Shown here in pieces: positions 33,477-42,735 of a DNA stretch of 64,000 nt (positions are counted from its first letter, which is position 1; each line of letters begins with the position of its first letter). Where the stretch lies: NCBI GenBank assembly GCA_963786495.1, contig CAWAZL010000002.1:682001-746000 (forward strand), written 5' to 3'. Under the pieces are notes generated by a model that was not told the origin of the DNA, ran no database searches, and saw nothing but the letters and a program-made list of their open reading frames with translations. A program made the translations under genes and the position numbers. This stretch comes from JALZKA01 sp963786495. Lineage in GTDB: Bacteria > Actinomycetota > Thermoleophilia > Solirubrobacterales > 70-9.

Positions 33477-34820
33477 GTGTCAACGACCACACAACGGGCC
33501 CGCCCCTACAAGGGCGAAGAGCTGGAGCTGACTGTCGAATCGCTCGCTCAGGGCGGGCGTGGCGTCGCGCGGCGCGACGACGGCTTCGTCGTCTTCGTCG
33601 CCGGCGGACTTCCCGGCGACAAGGTGCGCGCCCGCGTCGGCAAGTCAAAGAAGGGCTACGCCGAGGCTTCGACGATCGAGCTGATCGAGGCCAGCCCGGA
33701 TCGGATCGCCGACACGTGCGTCCATGACGGTGAGCCGTGCCCGGGCGCGCCATGGCAGGGCCTTCCCTACGCGCGCCAACTCGAGCTCAAGGCTGAGCAG
33801 GTCGACGAGGCGATGCGCCGCCTCGGCGGCTTGGAGGGCTTCGAGACCGAAGAGATCGTTCCCGCCGCATCCGAGTGGCGCTACCGCAACAAGCTGGAGT
33901 ACTCGTTCGGCGACGCCGACGGCGAGCTCGCCTTGGGCTTCCACCCGCGTGGCGACTGGCGCCGCGTCGTCGATGTCGACGACTGCCACCTCGCCTCCGA
34001 GCGCAACAACGCCGCGCGCAACGAAGTGCGCGAGTGGGCGCGCGAGAACGGCCTTCCCCCGCACGAGTCCACTGATGAGCGCGGAGTCCTTCGCCACCTC
34101 GTCGTCCGGGAGGGCATCCGCACCGGCCAGGTCCAGACCCGTCTCGTCACCGCCCCCGCCGAGTTCCCACGCCCGCCGGTCGATCTCCACACCATCATCG
34201 ACGGCCCCTCCGGTGGCACCGACGGGCCCACCGGCGTGCTCGGCGAGGAGTACCTCGAAGAGGAGCTCGCCGGCCTTCGCTTCCGCATCTCGCACCCCGC
34301 CTTCTTTCAGACCAACACCGAGATGGCCGAGACGCTCTACGGCATCGCCGGCGACTACGCCGGCCTCACGGGCGAAGAGAACCTCTGGGACCTCTACTGC
34401 GGCATCGGCACGATCGGCCTCTCACTCGCCGGACGCGCGAAGTCGGTGTGGGGCATGGAGTCGGTGCAAGAGGCTGTCGCCGACGCCGAACGGAACGCGC
34501 TCAGGAACGGCATCAACAACACGCACTTCATTGCGGCCGATGCGCGCGTGGGCGTCCGCCCGCTGATCGAGCAGGCCGGGAACCCCGATGTGGTGATCAT
34601 CGACCCGCCGCGCGCCGGCCTCTCGCAGAAGGTCGTCCGCCGGCTGATCGAGGCAGAGGCCCCCCGCATCGTCTACGTCTCCTGCAACCCCACCACCCTC
34701 GCTCCGAACGCCGCGCAGCTCGTCGAAGCCGGCTACGCGCTGAAGCGCATCCGCCCCGTCGACATGTTCCCGCAGACCCCGCACGTGGAGTGCGTCGCAC
34801 TCCTCGAGCGGGCCGGATAA
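33477..34820 (+). CDS. 23S rRNA/tRNA uracil-C5 methyltransferase (RlmD/RumA/TrmA family)
   Basis: 447 residues from GTG 33477. An N-terminal TRAM domain (YKGEELELTVESLAQGGRGV, FVVFVAGGLPGDKVRARV) for RNA binding, Cys residues near residue 80 (CVHDGEPCPGAPW) in the position of the RumA 4Fe-4S cluster, and a SAM domain with LWDLYCGIGTIGLSL. The catalytic region IIDPPRAGLSQKVV and nucleophile Cys YVSCNPTTLA are intact. It methylates a uracil in 23S rRNA or tRNA; the exact site is not readable. Confidence 0.9.
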   Translation: MSTTTQRARPYKGEELELTVESLAQGGRGVARRDDGFVVFVAGGLPGDKVRARVGKSKKGYAEASTIELIEASPDRIADTCVHDGEPCPGAPWQGLPYARQLELKAEQVDEAMRRLGGLEGFETEEIVPAASEWRYRNKLEYSFGDADGELALGFHPRGDWRRVVDVDDCHLASERNNAARNEVREWARENGLPPHESTDERGVLRHLVVREGIRTGQVQTRLVTAPAEFPRPPVDLHTIIDGPSGGTDGPTGVLGEEYLEEELAGLRFRISHPAFFQTNTEMAETLYGIAGDYAGLTGEENLWDLYCGIGTIGLSLAGRAKSVWGMESVQEAVADAERNALRNGINNTHFIAADARVGVRPLIEQAGNPDVVIIDPPRAGLSQKVVRRLIEAEAPRIVYVSCNPTTLAPNAAQLVEAGYALKRIRPVDMFPQTPHVECVALLERAG

Positions 34821-34829
34821 GTTCTCGCC

Positions 34830-35627
34830 ATGACTGAGGGGTCACGCGCCTTCGGCGTCGCCGCCGGGCTCGATCCGGAGATAGCAACGCCGCTCGCAAC
34901 CCGCTGCGAGGAGCTCGGCTACGGCTCCGTCTGGTCGAACGACACGCCCTTCGCCGAGGGCCTCGAGACCCTCGCCGCGTTCGCCGAGGGGACCAACCGC
35001 ATCGACCTCGGCGTCGCCGTGATCGCGATCGACCGCCGCACACCGGAAGAGATCGCAGCGAAGATCGAGGAGCTCGGCTTGCCACGCGAGCGCCTGTGGA
35101 TCGGGGTCGGCGCCGGTTTTTCGGAGAAGCCGCTCACCGCGATGCGCGAGCACCTGCCTGCGCTGCGCGAAGCGCTCGGCGACATACGCCTCGTCCTTGC
35201 GGCGATGGGCCCAAAGATGTGCGCGTTTGCCGGAGCAGAGTTCGACGGCGTCTTCTTCAACTGGATGACGCCTGCCTTCGCCGCTGACGCTCGCAATCAC
35301 GTCGAGAGTGGCGCCACAGAGGCAGGTCGCGACACGCCGCCCGTCATGGGCTACGTCCGCACCGCGGTCGGCGACGACGCGAAGGAACGCCTCGCTAAGG
35401 AGGAAGGCTTTTACCGCGAGCTCCACGACGGCTACTCAAAGCACTTTGAGCGCCTAGGCGAGGAGCCGGGAACGGTCGGAGTCGCCGAGGCCGACCCAAC
35501 CGCAGCGCAGAAGGAGCTCGCCAAGTTCGACGCGCTCGACATCACCGTCGTCCGTGGCCTCGCGAGCGCCAACCTCGAGGCGATGTCCACGCTCGCCGAG
35601 AACGCCGCGCCTCAAAGCGGCGCGTAG
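34830..35627 (+). CDS. LLM-class F420/FMN-dependent oxidoreductase
   Basis: 265 residues. Bacterial luciferase-like barrel: FGVAAGLDPEIATPLATRCE, GYGSVWSNDTPFAEGLETL, then TNRIDLGVAVIAIDRRTP and ERLWIGVGAGFSEKPLT. In actinobacteria most such proteins use F420; cofactor cannot be proven from sequence. Shorter than typical (~300) members. It lies 9 nt after the methyltransferase gene, so probably the same transcript. Confidence 0.85.
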   Translation: MTEGSRAFGVAAGLDPEIATPLATRCEELGYGSVWSNDTPFAEGLETLAAFAEGTNRIDLGVAVIAIDRRTPEEIAAKIEELGLPRERLWIGVGAGFSEKPLTAMREHLPALREALGDIRLVLAAMGPKMCAFAGAEFDGVFFNWMTPAFAADARNHVESGATEAGRDTPPVMGYVRTAVGDDAKERLAKEEGFYRELHDGYSKHFERLGEEPGTVGVAEADPTAAQKELAKFDALDITVVRGLASANLEAMSTLAENAAPQSGA

Positions 35628-35655
35628 AACCAGCCGCGGCGGTAGCGTCCCGGCC

Positions 35656-37140
35656 ATGCGCAGGGTCGTGGCGGCACTAGTGGGCTTGCTCGTCTTTGCG
35701 GCGGGCGCCGAAGCCGCGCCCAAGGGTCCCCTCTCGCACGAAGGCCGCTGGGTGACCGACGCGAAGGGCCGCGTGATGATCCTTCACGGCTGGAACCTCG
35801 TCTCCAAGGTCGGGAGGTATCGGCCCGAGGACTCGGGCTTCGGCGCCGACGATGCCCGCTTCCTCAAGCGCCACGGGTTCAACACGGTCCGCCTTGGCGT
35901 GATCTACAAGGCGCTCGAGCCGAAGGCGCCCGCCGCCGGCGGAGACCCTCGCTACCGCAACGGCTACCTGCGTTCGATCGCCCGCACGCAGCGCCTCCTG
36001 GCTCGCCACAAGATCACGACGCTCCTCGACTTCCACCAGGACCTCTACAACGAAAAGTTCCAGGGCGAGGGATGGCCGGACTGGCAGGTGCTCGACGATG
36101 TCGGCGGCGTCACCTGTCCGAACCAGCTTCAACAGGGCTTTCCGGCCAACTACGTCGTGAACCTCGCGCTGAACTGCGCCTTCGACTCGTTCTGGGCGAA
36201 CCGCGAGGTCGACGGGGTCGGCCTGCAGGACCGCTACGCCGCCGCCTGGAAACACGTCGCGAACCGCTTCCGCGGCTCTCCGCGGCTGCTGGGCTACAAC
36301 ATCATCAACGAGCCGTGGCCAGGGACCCAGTTCCCGACCTGCATCTCACCGACCGGCTGCCCGCTGTTCGACTCGCAGACCCTCACGCAGTTCTCGGTGA
36401 AGGTCATCGACGCCATTCGCGAGGCCGACTCGAAGTCTCTCGTCTGGTACGCGCCAATAGTCGTCTTCGACTTCGGCGCCGACTCCTCGCACGGTGATAC
36501 CGGTGATGAGCGCGCCGGCTTCGCGTTCAACATGTACTGCCTGGCCGGCGGATTCCTTCCGGCGAACCCGGCGGGGTCCGCAACCTGCGGCGAGACCTAC
36601 GAGATCACTCTCGACAACGCAGAGAAACAGTCCGAGGAGACCGGCGACGCGCTCCTCATGACCGAGTGGGGCGCTACGAACGACCTCTCCGTAGTCAATG
36701 AGGTGGCGGAGCTCGCGGAAGAGCACATGATGAGCTGGCAGCACTGGCACTACTGCGAGTGCGACGACCCGACGACGGCCGGCGAGGGCGTGCAGTCGGT
36801 GGTCGTCGACCCCAGCATGCCGCCACGTGGCGAGAACCTAAATCGCGGGAAACTGAAGGCGACCTCCCGGCCCTACCCCAGGGCGGTCGCCGGCACCCCA
36901 CTCGCCTACGACTTCAACCCCGACACCCGCGAATTCTCGATGACCTACTCGGTCGAGGGCCCGGACGGCACGCGCCTCCCGCGCAAGATCCGCACCGAGA
37001 TCTTCATCCCCCGGGTCCACTACCGCAAGGGCTACAACGTCACCGTGGAGGGAGCGCGCAGCTCCCCGCGGAAGCACTTGATTCGCTTGAAGCGCGTGCG
37101 TGGCGCCTCCGAGGTCACTGTCGAGGTAACGCCGGAGTGA
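35656..37140 (+). CDS. Secreted GH5-family glycosidase (endoglycoceramidase-like)
   Basis: 494 residues from ATG 35656 with a signal peptide (VVAALVGLLVFAAGAEAAP). GH5 motifs: GRVMILHGWNLVSKVGRY, GFNTVRLGVIYKALEP, TTLLDFHQDLYNEKF, the acid/base glutamate in YNIINEPWPG and the nucleophile glutamate in LLMTEWGATND. The C-terminal ~100 residues are a beta-sandwich. This is the arrangement of endoglycosylceramidase-type GH5 enzymes that cleave sugar from lipid- or aglycone-linked glycosides. Substrate is inferred, not shown. Confidence 0.85.
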   Translation: MRRVVAALVGLLVFAAGAEAAPKGPLSHEGRWVTDAKGRVMILHGWNLVSKVGRYRPEDSGFGADDARFLKRHGFNTVRLGVIYKALEPKAPAAGGDPRYRNGYLRSIARTQRLLARHKITTLLDFHQDLYNEKFQGEGWPDWQVLDDVGGVTCPNQLQQGFPANYVVNLALNCAFDSFWANREVDGVGLQDRYAAAWKHVANRFRGSPRLLGYNIINEPWPGTQFPTCISPTGCPLFDSQTLTQFSVKVIDAIREADSKSLVWYAPIVVFDFGADSSHGDTGDERAGFAFNMYCLAGGFLPANPAGSATCGETYEITLDNAEKQSEETGDALLMTEWGATNDLSVVNEVAELAEEHMMSWQHWHYCECDDPTTAGEGVQSVVVDPSMPPRGENLNRGKLKATSRPYPRAVAGTPLAYDFNPDTREFSMTYSVEGPDGTRLPRKIRTEIFIPRVHYRKGYNVTVEGARSSPRKHLIRLKRVRGASEVTVEVTPE

Positions 37141-37144
37141 GCGG

Positions 37145-38299
37145 CTACCCGGGTTGCCTTTGATCCAACAAAGCCTTGAGCGCGAGCACTCGCTCCGCTG
37201 AGGCACCCATCTCGTCGCGGGACAAGTGACCAGCCCGCAGCGCCGTCAGCGCCGCAGACTCGGCGTCGATTGACGCCTGCGTCGAGTGCGCGTACAGGAG
37301 CAGATCAACCGGAGCGCCGAGCGTTGATAGAGCAACGTCCTGGCGAGACGCAAAGGAGTCGAGCGCCGGAGTGTCCAGGGCGTCGGTGACCGACACCCCG
37401 GAAAAACCAAGACGGTCCCGTAACAGATCCTCAGCCACCAGCGGCGAGAGCACAGCAGGCCGCTCCTCCAAGTCCGGGTAGATGGCGGTGCTCAGCATCA
37501 CCAACTCAACACCGCCCGAGATCAAGGCCTCGAAGGGAAGCAGGTCCTCCTCCGCCTCTTCTTGTGAGCGCGACACCACCGACGCTCCGTAGTCGGTGTT
37601 GATCCGCGCCGAGCCAAACCCAGGGAAATGCTTCGCCGTGCTGGCGACCCCGGAGGATTGAAGCCCCTCCGAGAATGCGACGGCGTAAGAGGCGACGGCG
37701 TCCGGCGAGTCCGAGAACACCCGCTGCTCGGTCTTCAGGGCACCGCCCGGGCGCCCGATGTCAGCGACCGGAGCCAGGTCCACATTGACGCCGTAGCCCC
37801 GAAGCGCGACGCCGGTCGCCGCCCCCTGTACCTCGGTCTCCGCCGCGGAGAGTTGCGCGCCCATCTGCGCAGCCGATGGATCTGGGGGCGCCGGCAGCCG
37901 CCGAATTTCGCCCCCCTCCTGATCGACCATCACGAGGGCCGGGAGACCTTCGAGACCTTTCCTCGCCAGCGCATGGATCTGATCGACCAGCGCAATGAAC
38001 TGCTCAGAGTCGGCGTAGTTGCGGTCGAAGATGACGACGCCGGCCGCTCGCCCCGTCCGGAGCCGGTCGGCAACGGAGTCAGGCAGCGTCGTGCCCTCAA
38101 ACGAGTAGAGGATCCGCTGGCCTACCAGCTGGCCCTCGGAAAGCCCGGAGGTCAGGTCCTTCGCACGCGTTGCCGCTCGTTCCTCCGGTGTGGGCGGCGG
38201 CGGTGCCGGTTGCTGCTCTTCAGCGGGCTCGCCGCCACAACCGATCACGCAAGCGGTCAGGGCAACAAGCAGCCAGGGTTGACGCCCTCTATCGGCCAC
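37145..38299 (-). CDS. Lipoprotein GH3-family beta-N-acetylhexosaminidase-like protein
   Basis: About 384 residues, start GTG 38299, with a lipobox (LTACVIGC) and a Pro-rich linker. GH3 barrel features: GQRILYSFEGTTLPD, GVVIFDRNYADSEQF, ALVMVDQEGGEIRRL, the KHFPGFGSA motif typical of NagZ-like enzymes, and the nucleophile-region VSVTDALDTPALDS. NagZ relatives remove N-acetylglucosamine from muropeptides; here it may act on the envelope, being a predicted lipoprotein. Convergent with the GH5 gene (5 nt apart). Confidence 0.85.
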   Translation of the reverse strand: MADRGRQPWLLVALTACVIGCGGEPAEEQQPAPPPPTPEERAATRAKDLTSGLSEGQLVGQRILYSFEGTTLPDSVADRLRTGRAAGVVIFDRNYADSEQFIALVDQIHALARKGLEGLPALVMVDQEGGEIRRLPAPPDPSAAQMGAQLSAAETEVQGAATGVALRGYGVNVDLAPVADIGRPGGALKTEQRVFSDSPDAVASYAVAFSEGLQSSGVASTAKHFPGFGSARINTDYGASVVSRSQEEAEEDLLPFEALISGGVELVMLSTAIYPDLEERPAVLSPLVAEDLLRDRLGFSGVSVTDALDTPALDSFASRQDVALSTLGAPVDLLLYAHSTQASIDAESAALTALRAGHLSRDEMGASAERVLALKALLDQRQPG

Positions 38300-38312
38300 G
38301 TAGGCGGCCGCC

Positions 38313-38975
38313 CTAGTACGGAGGCAGGTCTGCGTACCAGTCGCCGAGCATCCGGAAGTTGCTCCAGAACTCGCGCTTCGACTCCTCCGAGTCGAGTGAC
38401 TGGTCGATGTCCGGGACGACGAGCGCTTCGATCGTCGGCGTGAACGGCTGCACCTCACCGAGCTTCGGCTCGAGCGGGCGAGAAAGCGGAACCTCGACCT
38501 CGTTCAACGCCTCCAGCGCCTCGCTGCCCATCACCACGATCAAGCGCGGCCCGACGATCGCGATCTCCTCGACAATCCGCTCGACGCACTCCGCCGCAGC
38601 GAGTGTGGGGTCGGAGATCGGGCACTTCACGCAGAGCGTGCCGTAGACGGTGAGCGGATCGACCCCGAGCCGCTTGAAGCTCTTCATCAGGGCGTTGCCC
38701 GGGCGGCCGTAGAACGCCACCCCTTCCTCGATCTCCGAGGGAGTCGGCGCGTATTTCAAGATCATCACGTCGGCCTGCGGGTGGCCGGAGCCCAAGACCG
38801 GCATCAGGTTGCCGCGCGGGCAGTGGGAGCACTCCTGGAGCCGACGGGTCAGCCCGTTCAGCTCGCGGATCGCGCGCTCGAGGTACTTCTCCTGAATCTC
38901 GTCGTCGGTCACGGGCACAGCCGGGAGGTTCTTCCGTGTAGGCGCCCCGCCTCCTGCCGCAGCGCCCTCCTGCAT
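38313..38975 (-). CDS. Uracil-DNA-glycosylase-superfamily protein lacking the usual active-site motif
   Basis: 220 residues. It shows the FeS-type UDG layout: CSHCPRGNLMPVLGSGHPQA, AFYGRPGNALMKSFKRLGVD, YGTLCVKCPISDP and GPRLIVVMGSEAL. The expected GEAPG motif is LKYAPTPSE, and the C-terminal HPS region is replaced by VPDIDQSLD. Two Cys pairs that could hold a 4Fe-4S cluster remain. Function may have shifted away from base excision. The start overlaps the stop of the upstream glycosyltransferase-PHP gene by one base (TGATG). Confidence 0.7.
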   Translation of the reverse strand: MQEGAAAGGGAPTRKNLPAVPVTDDEIQEKYLERAIRELNGLTRRLQECSHCPRGNLMPVLGSGHPQADVMILKYAPTPSEIEEGVAFYGRPGNALMKSFKRLGVDPLTVYGTLCVKCPISDPTLAAAECVERIVEEIAIVGPRLIVVMGSEALEALNEVEVPLSRPLEPKLGEVQPFTPTIEALVVPDIDQSLDSEESKREFWSNFRMLGDWYADLPPY

Positions 38976-40891
38976 CAGGCCTTGCTCTTCAGCTGCTTGC
39001 CGCCCCGGCCGCCCGAGGTCTGGATGAACTTGAGCGCCTGTACGTAGACCAGGTTCTTGTGCTTGCGAACGATGTCGGCGTTTCGCATGGCCTCCAGGAA
39101 CTCAGCGGGGCCATCGAAGTCGTGTACGCGGATCATCACGCTGCCGAGCCCCTGCGCGACGTGCGAGTCCGAGCCGGCGCCCGGGACGATCCGGTACTTG
39201 GTGGCGAAGCGCTCCGCCTCCTCGTTGAAAGTCGTGAGCGTCACGCGCGGGTTGAAGACCTCCAGGATGTCGATCTCGTCCACCATGTCGAGGAGGTGCT
39301 CGTAGTCGGGAACCGAGTGCAGGCGGTCGAACGGATGAGGCACGTAGACCAGTCCACCTTGGCGCCTGATCTCGGCGATCGTCTCCGCCATCGTCATCCC
39401 GCGCTCGATCTTCTCCTCGATGAAGAGGCCGATCACCTCTCCCTGCTCGGCAGTCTTCACCTCCTCGGCGACGATCACCTTGATCCCCACCTCGTCTGCG
39501 ATCTCGCGCGCCTCGAGCGCCCCCGAGACGACGTTGTGGTCGGTGATCGCAATCGCGCCCAAGCCCTGCTCCTTCGCGGTCTCCAAAAGAGTGCGGACGG
39601 GCGTCGCGCAATCGGGCGAGTGGTCGGTGTGCATGTGAAGGTCGACGCCGATCTGCTTGCGACGTGAGATGCGCTTCCTGACGGCCGCGTCACCGCGCGG
39701 GTCCTGGCGGCGTGCCGCGAGCCTCGTATAAATCTCTTCGAGCTGGTCGCCGACGGCACGCCACTCCGGGCTCCCGCCCTTGGCGCCCTGGGTGAACTCA
39801 CGGCGCAAGGCCTCTTTTCCGGCAAGCCGCTCGATCTGACCGGCCAGCGTGATCGCATCGCCGGGCGGGAACATCAGCCCAAGCTCTCCCCCTTCGACAA
39901 GCTCGTCATAGAGAGGGAGCTGCGAGACGATCGGCACCGTGCCAGAGCCAAGCGCTGCGCGGACAAGGCCCGGAGCTGTCCGCGGCCCGCCGGAAGCGAC
40001 GCACATGATGTCGGCAGCAGCCACCAGCTCCTCGGGGTCCATGCGTCGCGGTCCGACAACACTCACCCGGTCGCTCAAGCGCTTTGAGATCCGCACGTCC
40101 GGGCCATCGGGGACCCAGATCGCCGCCTCCCAGTCGAGCTCCTCGGGGAGCCTGCGGAGCGCGCGCATGAATAGGCGAAGCGCGCCGCGCTCCTCCTCGA
40201 CGCAGTAAGCGATGCGAACCGGTCGCTCGCCCGCCGGCTCTCGTCCGGGCCACTGCCCCTCGACGGAGCGCACGCCCGGCTCGACCAGCTCGTAGCCGCC
40301 CGGGAAGTAGCGCTGCATGAGGTCGACGGTCTCTCCGTTGCTGGCGGTGCGCGCATCGAGCCGCCCGAAGAAGATCTCCACGATGGGCCGGGCCACCTGG
40401 GTCGAGAGCACGCGCTCGGATGGCTCGTGGAAGCTGCCGACGTTGAGCGAGCGCGAGTGCCGCAAGGCGACGGATGCCGCGCTGGGCGCAAAGGGATCAT
40501 GGACGTGGACGATGTCGAAGTCGACTCCGCCGAGCAAAGCCTCGAGGCCCTTGGAGACGTCGAGCGGAAGCGGGACGCCGCGTGCGCGAGGTCCAGGCGG
40601 CATCGGCAGCCCCGTCCCAACCGCAAGCACCGGCGGGCCATCGCCTCCCGCGCGCTCGCCGCGCCACGAGCCGTTGAAAAGCGCGTTCGGCCGTTCGCGC
40701 GCGGCGTTGATCAAGCGCCGAGCTTCACGCGTTCCTCCCCTGATGCTCGACGGCGCCGCGACGACGACCTCGTGACCCCTGTCGGCGAGCTCACACGCCG
40801 CCTGCTCTGCGAACTCGTTGATCTCATGCCGCTGGCCCCACGCCAAGGGGGTCACATGGGCTATGCGAAGACGGTTTCCGCGGGACGGCAC
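38975..40891 (-). CDS. Glycosyltransferase family 4 fused to a PHP phosphoesterase domain
   Basis: 638 residues. The first ~410 are a GT4-type glycosyltransferase (RIAHVTPLAWGQRHEINEFA, FDIVHVHDPFAPSAASV, GTVPIVSQLPLYDELVEGG, with the GGELGLMFPPGD nucleotide-sugar region). From about residue 425 a PHP domain follows: VDLHMHTDHSPDC, AIAITDHNVVSGALEARE, VYVPHPFDRLHSV, VPGAGSDSHVAQGLGS, giving the metal ligands of polymerase-and-histidinol-phosphatase hydrolases. The join is in frame without stops. It may make and also hydrolyse or process a phosphorylated sugar product; unproven. Confidence 0.85.
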   Translation of the reverse strand: MPSRGNRLRIAHVTPLAWGQRHEINEFAEQAACELADRGHEVVVAAPSSIRGGTREARRLINAARERPNALFNGSWRGERAGGDGPPVLAVGTGLPMPPGPRARGVPLPLDVSKGLEALLGGVDFDIVHVHDPFAPSAASVALRHSRSLNVGSFHEPSERVLSTQVARPIVEIFFGRLDARTASNGETVDLMQRYFPGGYELVEPGVRSVEGQWPGREPAGERPVRIAYCVEEERGALRLFMRALRRLPEELDWEAAIWVPDGPDVRISKRLSDRVSVVGPRRMDPEELVAAADIMCVASGGPRTAPGLVRAALGSGTVPIVSQLPLYDELVEGGELGLMFPPGDAITLAGQIERLAGKEALRREFTQGAKGGSPEWRAVGDQLEEIYTRLAARRQDPRGDAAVRKRISRRKQIGVDLHMHTDHSPDCATPVRTLLETAKEQGLGAIAITDHNVVSGALEAREIADEVGIKVIVAEEVKTAEQGEVIGLFIEEKIERGMTMAETIAEIRRQGGLVYVPHPFDRLHSVPDYEHLLDMVDEIDILEVFNPRVTLTTFNEEAERFATKYRIVPGAGSDSHVAQGLGSVMIRVHDFDGPAEFLEAMRNADIVRKHKNLVYVQALKFIQTSGGRGGKQLKSKA

Positions 40892-40932
40892 AACCGCAGC
40901 ATAGGCCGACTCGGCCGCAGGCTGAAAGCCGA

Positions 40933-40965
40933 GCGGCCCCCACCGCGGAGGACGGTGGGGGCCGC
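40933..40965 (-). terminator. Perfect 13-bp hairpin between DUF4394 gene and GT-PHP gene
   Basis: GCGGCCCCCACCG (40933-40945), 7-nt loop, and exact complement (40953-40965). It lies after the leftward DUF4394 gene; no clear T-run follows, so terminator function is probable, not certain. Confidence 0.6.
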
Positions 40966-40988
40966 GATCCGGCTATGTCCGGCTCTTC

Positions 40989-42590
40989 CTAGCGGTCGAG
41001 CTTGAACTTCGTGGTGATCATCTGCTGGTTCCCGTCGCCGTCGGTGAACGTCGAGACGATCCGGAGCGGAACGGACTTCTTGCCCTTCGCGTTCTTGATG
41101 TCCTTGACGGCACCGTTGTCGAGGGTGAACACCTCGTCCGACTTGCCCGAGTTGGCCAGAGCGCCGGTGTCAACCGCCAGCTCATTGCCGTTCTTCAGCT
41201 GCAGCGAGCTCGAGACCGAGCATTCCTGGTCGCACGAGAAGCTGTACTTCAGCTGCTTCGCCTTCGTGACCTTCTTCTCGGCCTGGAACGGGACGCTCAC
41301 CAGAGCGACCAGCGTGCCGGGAGTCGCTTCGTCATCGACGATCGCCACCTGGCTCGTTGCCGGAGAGGCGAACAGGTTCGCCGACTGGCTCGGGGCGCTC
41401 AGCGTGACCGTCAGGGTCTCCGCTGCGCCGGGCTCGTCGTCGGGGTCGTCCGTGATCGGGATCGTGATCGACTCTTGGGCATCGCCTGGGACGAACGTCA
41501 GCGTTCCCATTGACGCGGTGTAGTCCGACCCGGCCGTGGCCGTGCCGTCCGACGTCGCGTAGTTCACGGTCGCCGTCTGGTTGAGCGGACCTTCGCGGAC
41601 AACCGTGACCGTCGCGCTGCTGCCGTTCTCGGCAACCGACGTGGTCGCGTTCGTGAACCGCAGCACCGGGATCGGCCTCAGCGAGAGGCTGTCGATCGGT
41701 GCCGAAGCCGCCGGCCCGATGCTGCCTGCGCCGACAACGGTGGCCGCACCGGTCAGCAGATCCAGGCGGTAGAACGTGGACTGGGCACCACCCACGGGCT
41801 GCAGTGCCGCATAGGGGGTGCCGGTGCCACTCTCGATGTCGAATCCGACGATCTCGGTCGTGGGGAAACCGAGCGCGCCCACGGTGTTGAGGGTGCCGTT
41901 GTTCGGCGGGTTCTGCGTCACGAGAACGTCGTTGCCGGTCTCGATGTCGTAGAGCGTGGTCGACGTCGTCCCGTCGATGTTGTTCGTATACGCGGAGCCC
42001 CCGACGACAGGGACGTCACCCAGGTTGGCGTCGGCCGGGGCAAACGCAAGGTCGCCATCGGCCTGGAGTCCTGCCGTCATCGTGTCGCCATCCACCTGCT
42101 GCCCGTTGTTCGGGTTGAAGCGGAAGTTGTTGTAGTTGGCATCGCCCGGCGCGACTCCAGCCGCGTCGTTGACCGTGCGAATCCGGTCGACCTGTGGATT
42201 GAAATCGAATCCGAACGTTGTGGGAGTGCCCGTAAATGGAACGACGTTTGGAGCCGCGACTCGCGTGGCGACCCAGTTGCCCGGAAACGCAGCCGGCGGA
42301 TCCAAGACGTAGATCGAGCCCTGGCTCGCCTGGGCGAACAAGTTGCCACCTCGGGGGCGGTAGTCGATGCCGATCAGGTTCGTGTCCGTGACTCCCGCCG
42401 CAAACGTGACCGCGGACGGCCCCGTTGTGTAAGTGCCGGGGGTACCGACGTTGAATTGCACGATCTCGTCGCTCGTGTTGAGCCCAGTCACTGACTGGTG
42501 GACCGCATAGGAGGGAGCCGCATTGACGGCTCCCCAAATGAGCGTAAGCCCGGCCACTGCACCGAGCTTCGTGCGCGTCGAAAACTTCAT
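40989..42590 (-). CDS. Secreted DUF4394 plus Calx-beta domain protein
   Basis: 533 residues from ATG 42590, preceded by AGGAGG on that strand. Signal peptide (LGAVAGLTLIWGAVNAAPSYA), then a DUF4394 beta-propeller-like domain (LIGIDYRPRGGNLFAQASQG, FGFDFNPQVDRIRTVND, GDLAFAPADANLGDVP). Next a Calx-beta domain (TVNYATSDGTATAGSDYT, TLTFVPGDAQESITIPITDD) and a C-terminal module with two cysteines (CDQECSVSS). Extracellular structural or binding protein; no catalytic motif. Confidence 0.85.
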   Translation of the reverse strand: MKFSTRTKLGAVAGLTLIWGAVNAAPSYAVHQSVTGLNTSDEIVQFNVGTPGTYTTGPSAVTFAAGVTDTNLIGIDYRPRGGNLFAQASQGSIYVLDPPAAFPGNWVATRVAAPNVVPFTGTPTTFGFDFNPQVDRIRTVNDAAGVAPGDANYNNFRFNPNNGQQVDGDTMTAGLQADGDLAFAPADANLGDVPVVGGSAYTNNIDGTTSTTLYDIETGNDVLVTQNPPNNGTLNTVGALGFPTTEIVGFDIESGTGTPYAALQPVGGAQSTFYRLDLLTGAATVVGAGSIGPAASAPIDSLSLRPIPVLRFTNATTSVAENGSSATVTVVREGPLNQTATVNYATSDGTATAGSDYTASMGTLTFVPGDAQESITIPITDDPDDEPGAAETLTVTLSAPSQSANLFASPATSQVAIVDDEATPGTLVALVSVPFQAEKKVTKAKQLKYSFSCDQECSVSSSLQLKNGNELAVDTGALANSGKSDEVFTLDNGAVKDIKNAKGKKSVPLRIVSTFTDGDGNQQMITTKFKLDR

Positions 42591-42663
42591 GTCCCGCTTC
42601 CTCCTGGATTGGTGGATGTGCACTGCGTTACGCAGCGCGGGACGGTTCGGTTCAGCCCGAGCG

Positions 42664-42700
42664 CAGAAAAAGAAGGGCCCGCCGCGAAGGACGGGCCCTT
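42664..42700 (-). terminator. Intrinsic terminator after ino1
   Basis: Hairpin AAGGGCCCG / CGGGCCCTT (42673-42681 and 42692-42700) followed on the minus strand by TCTTTTTCTGC. A classic Rho-independent signal for the inositol synthase transcript. Confidence 0.8.
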
Positions 42701-42735
42701 GGCTCAGCTACCCGCTGAGGCTTCTCGCGAGACGG

